The translations under genes were made by a program, and so were the position numbers. The notes beneath the pieces are model-generated. The model did not search any database. It saw only the letters and a program-made list of their open reading frames with translations, and was not told the DNA's origin. From the NCBI GenBank assembly GCA_963971405.1, contig OZ020490.1, positions 8,666,874 through 8,730,873 of the forward strand: a stretch of DNA of 64,000 nt. Direction: 5' to 3'. Source of the stretch: Psococerastis gibbosa (taxonomy: Eukaryota; Arthropoda; Insecta; Psocodea; Psocidae). Below are positions 49,703-59,000 of this stretch, piece by piece. How positions within the stretch are numbered: the stretch's first letter is position 1; the number at the start of each line of letters is the position of its first letter.

Positions 49703-49993
49703 TTTTCAAATTTGTTACCGAATCCTCTTTAGAAATATATTTTTCTTGTTATCTTTATTGTTAAGGTAAAAACGTTTTTTTTCTTTCATTTTTCCTTTTG
49801 TTTATAACACCGATATTTTCTGTCATGTAATTATTAGTCGGTGTGAGCATGGTGTGTCTACCTCCTGTCGCAGACAATCTTATTTTGCATTAAGGCCATG
49901 GCATCGTTAAGCTCTATGGCTGTGGTGAATTACATTTACAAACTGAGTGCGGGGGATTTTATAGTAGGACTGTAAGTTGATTGTATTGTGATA

Positions 49994-50385
49994 TTAAGAG
50001 TGTACAGCCCGTAGGAAATTGGCAACCCGAAATTTATTCCTTTTTATTTTTTATGTAGTTAACTAAGCATGTTATTAAAGATTTGGCTCATCAAAGTTGT
50101 AGAAGACTACTTCATGCATCATATAATAACGTATTTTTAGTTTTTGAAATTGTAGTTTTTTTATAAAATCGCTTTTACGTGAAAAGTTATTGTTTATAAA
50201 ATATCTGCATGTTTATAAAAAAACTACAATTTCGAAAATTAAAAATATCTTATAATATGATGCATGAAGTAGTCTTCTACAACTTTGATGAGCCAAATCT
50301 TTAATAACATGCTTAGTTAATTAAATATAAAATAAAAAGGAATAAATTTCGGGTTGCCAATTTCCTATGGGCTGTACACTCTTAA
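49994..50385. mobile_element. Fold-back family E, intact copy E2
   Basis: TTAAGAGTGTACAGCCC at the left and GGGCTGTACACTCTTAA at the right. The stem includes GTAGGAAATTGGCAACCCGA, AAAGATTTGGCTCATCAAAG and CTTCATGCATCATATAATA with near-perfect inverses. Non-coding. Confidence 0.85.
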
Positions 50386-50657
50386 TTGGTTATCCGAGTC
50401 GTGGTCTAGTCAAAATTCATATTCAGTGCAAAGTAAGCCTGTTGACGGGATAAGTACACACTTAGCTATGGTGTGCTAAACGTAGGCTATTTTTATTTAT
50501 AAATTAAATTTTATAATGTCACTAGAGAAACCCTCACTTTAATGACAGTCTCATTTTGTTCACTACCACTTGTATAGGTCATATTTCTAATGCGAGTAAG
50601 CGCTGCAATCTAATTATATTGATATTCTACTAATTTTTACATTATTGCCTTTCTCAG

Positions 50658-50776
50658 CCTCATCTTTGAGTACCCTGTCCGTATCGTTGCATTCAAATGA
50701 AGTACCATCTACAAAAAATACATCGAATTCTTCTGAAGGGATTTTCAGCCGTTTGAAGAGGAAATGTAAAAAATAA
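50658..50776 (+). CDS. ACC: Candidate alternative last ACC exon
   Basis: After acceptor TGCCTTTCTCAG the frame that continues from the phase-1 donor at 49685|49686 reads SSLSTLSVSLHSNEVPST, then SEGIFSRLKRKCKK and TAA. The stop overlaps AATAAA (50772-50777), followed by a T/G-rich stretch, a plausible poly-A site. It would give a Ser-rich, basic C-terminus and a protein of 2324 residues. Splicing is inferred only from sequence; it could also be chance. Confidence 0.45.
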
Positions 50777-51138
50777 AAAGTTTCAGACTCTGGGGACTAC
50801 GGTAATATCTTTTATTTTGGGTGATTACTGTAGACTAAACCTAAATTAGAGGATATAGAAAAAAAATTTGAACCCACAGTCTACGCCTTGAAGATACCTA
50901 GCTCATGGAAGGTCTATTAAATTATCACCTGATAAGTTATGGGGTAGGTAAACTTGGCGGGAAATAAATAGACGATATTAATTGGCGTTTGAGATACCAT
51001 GTAAATAATTGTGTATTGACCAGAAAATTAACAACTACATTTAAGAGAAAATAAATACATTTCTGACAATACATCATTGAATATTAATATAATATTTATT
51101 CTATGATTTTAACCGCAGAACACCATAATATTTTAACC
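50777..51138. other. Intergenic, no feature seen
   Basis: AT-rich downstream of ACC. Confidence 0.4.
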
Positions 51139-51190
51139 CAGGGGCTCCCAAACTTTTTGTCCGTAGACCACTGCGGGCACTCCGATAATA
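51139..51190 (+). repeat. hAT-type terminus, single end
   Basis: CAGGGGCTCCCAAACTTTTT then GTCCGTAGACCACTG resembles one end of Charlie/ZBED5-type hAT elements. It is cut off at 51190 by the A7 composite and no matching end was found. Confidence 0.45.
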
Positions 51191-51562
51191 GGTGCCCATT
51201 CCATCGACCGGCTAGGGCTATTTACAAAAACGGTGACGTTGAAGACTTAGGCGGGGTTTCCATCGATCTCGCATTGCAGAATGCAAATGACATTGACGGA
51301 AATGTTTGTTTTTCTTTTTATAGAAATCTATTAAAATGTTTGTAATTAACATATCCCATGAAGCCATTTTTTAATTTTAGTTTGTTTGTTTGTAATTTTA
51401 GTCTATGATCATTGATCAATTTTAACTACGGCATAGAGGAAAACAAACATTTCATTTGCATTCTGCAATGCGAGATCGGTGGAAACGCCACCTAAGTCTA
51501 GAATGTCTGCTACCACGTCACCGTTTTTGTAAATAACCTTAGCCGGTTGGTGGAATGGCGCC
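51191..51562. mobile_element. Composite fold-back MITE, copy A7
   Basis: GGTGCCCATTCCATCGACCG outer, GGCGGGGTTTCCATCGATCT inner. Direct ATA (or ATAATA) on both sides at 51185-51190 and 51563-51568. The left arm has lost the GTGGTAGCAGACATTC segment. Confidence 0.85.
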
Positions 51563-51639
51563 ATAATAATATTATTATTACGTAGAGTACTGAAATAGTA
51601 ACTACGAGGAAACCATTCCCGATGTTCCTAGGACTATTA

Positions 51640-51766
51640 GGCGTATATTTCACCTACGTCAATAGTAAAAGCAGGTATTGACGTGGTAGCAGACATTTTT
51701 AGATTTTCTGCTAACACGTCAATACCAGATTTACTATTGACTATTGACGTAGGTAGAATATGCGCC
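51640..51766. mobile_element. Short fold-back MITE
   Basis: GGCGTATATTTCACCTACGT / inverse ACGTAGGTAGAATATGCGCC with direct TTA on both sides. GACGTGGTAGCAGACATTTT in the left arm. Sister of 16643-16784. Confidence 0.87.
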
Positions 51767-51769
51767 TTA

Positions 51770-52547
51770 CGAGAAAATATTATGGAATATTACGCAATAG
51801 TAATGACAGTGAAGCTTCATCATGGTTGGCCTAGCAATCTAGCATTTAGAAATAAATAAAAGCGTTTAAAAAAAGTGGGAAAGCTTTTCTTTACTCTCCT
51901 GCCACGCTAAAATCTAAATGAAAGTGAAAGAATCCGAAATAAATATGGCTGCCAGGCAGTGTGAATATGAAATGAATGAGCATCATAATAATGGTACAAA
52001 TTGTAAAATTGCACTTAACTAGAGGGATTTATTGAATATTTTACTTACCAGACTTTTTGCCAATGGCTTGCACAAATCAGATACCTCCAAAATCAATTAG
52101 GTAAGCTTTTTTCAATGTGGTATTACGATCACGCTTTGTACATTAAGAGCGTCATTCGTTGTTTTTTGGTGGGAGACCTAATGTTCATAAGAGCTGTAGC
52201 CCGCTTGCAAGAAGAACAGACAAAGAAGGCCTATCGAGAGAAACCATGCCAAGTTTTTGCCTTAAACGTACTGTTAAGCTGATTTTTTTTTACAAAATAT
52301 CTAGTATGAAATAGTTTTGTACATAAATTCAGCCAATTCGTGAATTAAAAACAAGTACCGAGAAACCGAGCAAAAAAGTTCAAGTAAGTCTAGTACTACC
52401 AATTTGAAACCACTGATCCAATTTCAAAGTTTTTTGTTGATAGTGTGTGGTACCTACCCACGATACTACAATATCATGTACAGTTTGATATGTGAAATAC
52501 TTTTGTATAAAAGACCATAAACGTGTTTGTTCCAGGATTTATGACCA
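51770..52547. other. Intergenic, no feature seen
   Basis: AT-rich. No repeat or gene recognised. Confidence 0.4.
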
Positions 52548-52692
52548 ATTCTGTATGTAGATACTTAACTTATCTATTATAAATTAAGTTATAATAGATG
52601 AGTTAAGTATCTACATAATAGTTTCCTTAAAACAACAATCTCATCATTTTTTAATGCACAAATGAAAAAAAATGACAGGTGGAATAGCCGCC
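52548..52692. mobile_element. Fold-back MITE, left end lost
   Basis: The right half matches 29451-29857 (AATAGTTTCCTTAAAACAAC to GACAGGTGGAATAGCCGCC, then TAA). The left half is only the TATGTAGATACTTAACTTAT stem. Confidence 0.72.
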
Positions 52693-52886
52693 TAAGATAA
52701 CTATTAGTATTACACATTTGTTCCCATGACAAATTTCTCATATAATCACTGGTAACTGAAATAACTGAATCATCCATGTGCATCAGGGCTAAGTAGGTAA
52801 TGCCCCATATATAATGGTATAGACATTATACAGTCAGTCCTTTTAGGTTATAAAATACCCAATGTAATTTATAATTCATTCTAGCT

Positions 52887-53007
52887 ATGGATTGCGACCT
52901 AATTAAAATCAAAGTTGAGCCCGAAGATCCCGACCTATATGAGCAGGATTTTATGTCAGGTGATGCAGTAGCTCAAAAAGCCGTCATCATCGAAGTAGAC
53001 ACTTCAG
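52887..53007 (+). CDS. C2H2 gene exon 1
   Basis: ATG at 52887; encodes MDCDLIKIKVEPEDPDLYEQ, then AVAQKAVIIEVDTS. Ends phase 1 at TTCAG|GTAAGG. IKVE fits the SUMO consensus. Short acidic first exons of this kind are common in insect C2H2 genes. Confidence 0.8.
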
Positions 53008-56000
53008 GTAAGGCGTAAGACAGTCATCTTATAATAATTAAGTCCAATAGTCCATTATTAACAGTCATTTATACATACTAAACATGCGTTTTGCACCGAT
53101 AAAAACAATAAACCTAAAACAAGTACCACTACAACAAGTTCTGACACTCCATGAACATGTTCACGGAGTAAGGACAACACCTTGGGCTGTGGAGCAATGC
53201 CTTCACCGCTTTCCTGAAATTTGATTCTGTTCTATTGGAATCTTTTAGGGAACGCGATAGCATGTTAAAGAGTCTAGGTCCCTGTTGCAGAGGTCCAGTA
53301 AGAGTTTTAACTAGTCTTACCTGCCCCAAGCTGCCAGACTGTCACCAAATGGCCGAAATGCAAAGGGTGGGCGTTGGCTAGTAAGTAAGTACTTGCTCCA
53401 AGTTGGATGTCGTCCCTACTTCGTGTACGATGGTCATGTAGATTGTGATTTAGGATTTGCCATTGCTTTCGGGTGTAAATAATAATAATTAATAAATAAA
53501 TATTCCTTTATTAAGACATAAGGTGAGAGTACACTAACACCTTATGTAAAATTGCGTCATAAGAAACAGAACAAAACAGTAAAAAAACATTGTCGCCTTA
53601 CAAATCACAACTATAGGCCTATGCACAACCAAATATGTAATTACAATACGGAACAACAGCTATCTACTCGGATTTTAGTACAATGAACTTCAAATTGCTT
53701 TCTACTTCGTCAATGGTGTAAAATACATTATTTATGAAGTAATATCTTAGATGGTTTTTTAATTTTTGAACATTTAGACATTTTAAGTTATTTGGCAGCT
53801 GATTATAAAATTGAATCGCCAGGTTTATTGGGGCTTTCGTATACAATGTTTTTCTTTTTTGGTTTACAGCTAAGTCCATTTTCATTCTACTATTATAGTT
53901 ACGTATATATTATATGTATATTAGTATATTATGTAGTGTACGTGATAGTTGCCGAATAGACTCAAAGAATACTATTAAACATATGGTTGCGGTTGGAATA
54001 ACCAGTAGTCAAAAAATCTAATATCTTATTTCTTTTGCAACTGCCTACAATACGTTCGGTAGGCAAAAGCGTCATAATGATATTTTCATCAATAAATAAT
54101 ATAAAAAGTCTGGTAGTCAATAGACGGTATAAAAAGCAGTCGGTATTTTACGGTATTTTCTTTTTATACACATCAAACAAATAATAATGATACGTCGAAC
54201 CCGAACCATTTATTCACAATTCTAGGTAAATTCCGGATAAATTAAATGCCGAAAATGGAGCATTCCAACAAAAAGTCGTCCCCGGAAAAGATTAAGAACA
54301 AAAAAAGTGCCCTGTGGAATTTTTTCACTCCAGAGGAAGGCTTTAGGGCCAAATGTCATGTTTGCAAACGCATGGTTTCCTACCGAACGACAATATCTAA
54401 TTTGAGGAAGCATTTGGACAGAATGCACAATATGGGTACTAACAATGAGACCAGGAATCAGCAGGTAAGCGAAACATATTAATATTTTGTTCATTTATTG
54501 TATATTGCAATAATAAAAGCGTAATGAGACTACACTGAGTTGAACGCCACAGCAGGAAGCCCACAGTAAGTTGACCGAGGCATACTACGCAAGTGTTACG
54601 TGAACATTATTTATTTATCATAGTGTCTATCGTCTGAAACGGGATAACAACTAACATAAAGATATTTTAAAATAAATAGAATGAGTGATTCTAGGATAGT
54701 AAATCATTTTCCAGTGTTTAAATTTCGGAACCCTCGACATCCCCTATCCCCAAGCACTGAATTGATCGATGAGATTGTGTGTTCTAAAATGGGCAGACTA
54801 ATACATAACAACACAGTAATAATCGCAGAATACGGAATGTATTAATTTTCCATAATTAATTTTTTAATTTTTTTCATAGAACTAAAAGCAAACCTATTCC
54901 ATTTAGTTACTCTATTTAACACCTAAAACATACCTGAAGGTAGAAAGCATCGATGGAAAGGTTCCGAAGAAGAATTATTTTTGAGTCATTTTTCATGTAT
55001 TGTTGTTGTTGTCTGTGACTATAAGCACACTATAAGTAGCGTAGAGACGCTAATTAGTCTCTCCATATATCACTATATTAATCACAGATTAACTTAAGTC
55101 TATGCACTAACGAACTATTTCGCGCAGGGCCAAACGAAAGGCTCTATCGAATTAATTTCTTTAATAGCACCGTCTAGTCTGTTATACTCCAAAAGTTCTT
55201 TCTGAAGTAACGAATTTCTCCCTATCTCCAGGGTCCTATGTTGTAAACAGAGTCTTTTTTACACCCTGAACTCAAAGGGCAACCCACCTATTGGGGTTTC
55301 TTAACGTTAATAACGTCTGCAATTTACATATGTGAATTTAAAAGAAATAGTTGGAGAAATAACTTTTTAGCCTTTTTTTTTTTAGTTTTTTTGCGGGTAA
55401 AGCCCCCCAAAATTGAGATAGCAAAAAATAATGTAACTGCAAAAAATAATACAATAGATATGATTAATAAAAATAGATATAGATATGATTTAAAAAAATA
55501 ATACAATAGATATGATTTTTGTGAACCTACATTCCAAATTTCATCAAAATCCACCGAGTTGTTACCAGTAGTTAACCCACAAAGTGACGAACATGGAATA
55601 AGGAATACGAGTGGGCCTACCTAACAGAAAAAGACGAAAAATATACTACTACTTTTTTTTATTACGCCGTATCACTAGGCTTTTGCCATCAGTACTGAGA
55701 CAACAGATATCATACTCTATAAAACATAAAAATGTCCTGCAAATTTTGTAAATAAATAATTAAATAAATATAGGCTTTTTTTCTATTACCAAGCCAACCT
55801 AGAGGAGTTTGGACTATAAAGCCCTCTTTTACACTCAACTACGAAGGGCCGGAACCGCCATCTTTACATGCCCAGAAAACTTAGTGTAAGTGTAGGACTC
55901 GAACCAACAACCTTTCGGGTGAAATCTACCACTACTCTAGATGTCCCATTTTAGTGATTATCGTAACCACCAACTTCACCTAAATGATAACATTTTAAAT

Positions 56001-59000
56001 CCTTCATTTAGATTTTTTCAACGCCATTGGACTTTGGAATCTCTGTATCTCTATATATAAAAATGAATCCCTATTTCCCTTTGTCACGGCATCACGCGTG
56101 AACGGCTGGACCGATTTCACTATTTTGGTTGTTGTTGTGTTTGTTATTGTCACGAGGAGGTTCTTATGAAATTTAAAAAATTGCCCGAAAAATTGAAAAA
56201 AATTGGGAAATTGAAGTTGATAATCGTTGGGTAGTTTCGTTTCCTCATGTGTCATGCGAGCCGCGAAGGGGCGAGCTGCGTAATGCCCAATGGAACTACG
56301 TTAATGCGAGGCCACCCGCCGCACCCCGCTTGTTCTGTATATTTCTGCTTATCAGCATATGCATATCTGCATCATGGAATAACCCATGAATAAAAACAAA
56401 AAAATTCTTGTACTAATCATGAAATAACGTCCAACCAATTAACGACATCAAACCTTTATAACTTAAGTATTAAATTAATTTGTTTAATAACACTAACCCA
56501 TTTTGGCCATTGGCAACGGCCAGCTTGCTCTTAGGCGGATATTCCACCACATCATTTTTTCAGATTCCTATCAAATTTCTTTTAAATTTTCTTATTTTAT
56601 GACTACTAAAATTTGAGTATTCCATTAACATCATTTTTCGACACCATTTTTTACGATCGCGCCAGAATTTAAAATTGTTTACTTCGTCGTTGATGTGTAG
56701 TATACTATTGAAGGGTGGCAAGATAATAGATATACTTCTGTGTTCCACTTCCAAATTCGGCATACTCTTTCTTTTTGTGCTTTTGATTCAAATATACTCT
56801 TTTTTTTAAATCAGATTCTACTCTTTTACCGAATTTTGTTAAATACAAGTACTTAGGCCGGAAAAAAATACACAAGGTAGAATATAATAATAATAATATT
56901 ATTCAAGTAGCTATTGCTTCACTCAAGTAAAGAACTAGGTGTACTAATGCACTATGCGTCTATACCCCTTTCAATCAGTGCTTTAAAGAGGAAAGTGTCA
57001 CATGGTGACAAGAAAGCTTGCGCAAACTACCCACGAATGGATGACCAATGACTGATGAGACTACGGCCGCTACGTTTCAGCATTGTGTTACAAAAAGTTT
57101 CACCCCTGATATCTAAAAAGACAACCCAATTTAATAGGCCAATTAGTCCAAAAGACGCAGTTGCTCTGGTCCAGGGCGCCATTTTTAATATTATTGTTTG
57201 TTTTTAATATATTTTTCTTGTGAGAAGTGTTTCCTCTGTGACAAATACGAAAAATGATCATTTTAATGGCCGGCCATTAAAAATTATCATTTCTCTATTT
57301 TCCAAACAAAAATTGGATAGGAATCTGAAAAATGATGTAGTGGAATATCCCCCTAAGAGTGTATCATATTATAAGGTATTTTTAGTTTTCAAAATTGTAG
57401 TTTATTTTATATAAAATCATTAAACGTGAAAAATGAGTGCTTATAAAATATTATGTTTATGGAAAAACTGCAATTTCGAAAATTAAAAATTTCTTATAAT
57501 ATGATGCATATAGTAGTCTTCTGCAACTTTAAGGAGCCAAATCTTTTAATAACATGCTTAGTTAATGAAATAAAAAATAAAAGTATTAAATTTCCAATTT
57601 CCTACGGGCTGTACACTGTACACTGTTTCTACTAAATTTTATTTTTGTATTTTTAGGTGGATTTCTCAGGAGTCTATTATGAAATACTCGAACCAGGCGA
57701 AGAAAACGTGTTAAACACTAGTTCTTCTGTTATGGCAGAAGTAACTATGGCAACACCCGAAGAAACAATAGCTGATGACACCCGGGGAAGCATTCAAGTT
57801 CAGGACAAACCTATAATGGACAGCTTTCTCAAACTTTTCTATATAGATCTCCAACCATTCCGCCTTACAGAAGACAGAGGATTCCGTACTTTTATTCAAC
57901 ATTTGAATCCAAATTTTGAAATACCCTCGCGGAAAACCCTGTCGCAAACGCTAATTCCAAATGTCTATGCTGCGTGCTACGAGAAGACGAAGAAAGCATT
58001 GGAAAATGTGGAAAGTATTTGCCTTACTGTTGACACCTGGACTTCGGCTAATAAAGATTGTTTTATAGCTCTCACGGGGCATTTCATTGACAGAGAGTTT
58101 CAATTGAGAAAAGTTCTTCTTAAATGCGACAGGACCGAAGAAGAAAGAACTGCGGAAAATTTGGCTAATTTTTTTATGGCTGGTTTGGCCGAGTGGGGTA
58201 TTAGTACTGATAAAGTGCCACTTGTTGTGACGGACAATACAACCGCCATGCTCAGTGCTGTTGAGGATATTTTACATTTGAAACACTGGGAATGTTTTGG
58301 AGATAAAATCAATTCTATTGTTAATACTGCTTTGGAGGCTGCAGATATTGCATGCCTTATAGAAAAAGTCAAAGGTTTTGTTACATTATTTAAGGAGAGT
58401 TCAAAAGCTATGAATATGCTGGTTGAAGCGCAGAAAACAATGGGGTTGGAGCCGAAACAGGTTCTCGAAGACGTACCCACACAATGGAATTCGACTTTTT
58501 ATATGCTGGAGAGATTTTTGCAGCTAGAAATAGGTATACGTGACGTTTTAGGAGTACTCGATCCCAACGGGGAGCATTTGAGCGGCGACGATTGGGTTAT
58601 TTTAAGAGATTTGGTTAAAGTTCTGGCCCCTTTTGAAAATGCGACAAAATGCGGTGGCGAAGACAAGTATATACCGGCATCAGTAGTGATCGTCGTTACT
58701 AATGGATTGACAGGCCTATTGTCGGTTCTCTCAGATGAGGTCCTGCAGGGGCCGGTGAAAGCCTTGCTCAAGGATTTGCAGAAAGGCTTGCTGAATGGCT
58801 TGGGATTTGTGGAGAATCACAAACTAATGAGTTGCGTCACTTTTCTCGATCCGCGGTTCAAGCTGCTTGCTTTTAATTTTAAACCGGCTGCCGACGCAGT
58901 TAAGGAGTTGGTTATTTCGCTAGTTTCTCTTGAAATTGGTAGAAGTAAGAGGAAAACAGCTGGGACAAGCTGTAAAGCTAATGAGCAAGCAGAGACATGT

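Larger units (their letters stand above)
47507..49502. mobile_element. Composite fold-back MITE, copy A6, split by ~1.7 kb
   Basis: The left half is 47507-47691 (GGCGGGGATTCCACCGACC to the core), the right half 49359-49502 (ATGGCATAGAGTAAAACAAA to GGTCGGTGGAATCCCCGCC). About 70 bp of the core is lost at the break and replaced by 47692-49358. The flanks TCA/TTA are an imperfect duplication. Confidence 0.8.

Noticed and set aside
52887..57657. Fusion of C2H2 exon 1 to the BED or hAT exon
   Set aside because: Phase 1 joining to either acceptor meets a stop within a few codons.
57711..58771. Minus-strand frames opposite the hAT exon
   Set aside because: Shadows of the coding exon; no independent features.
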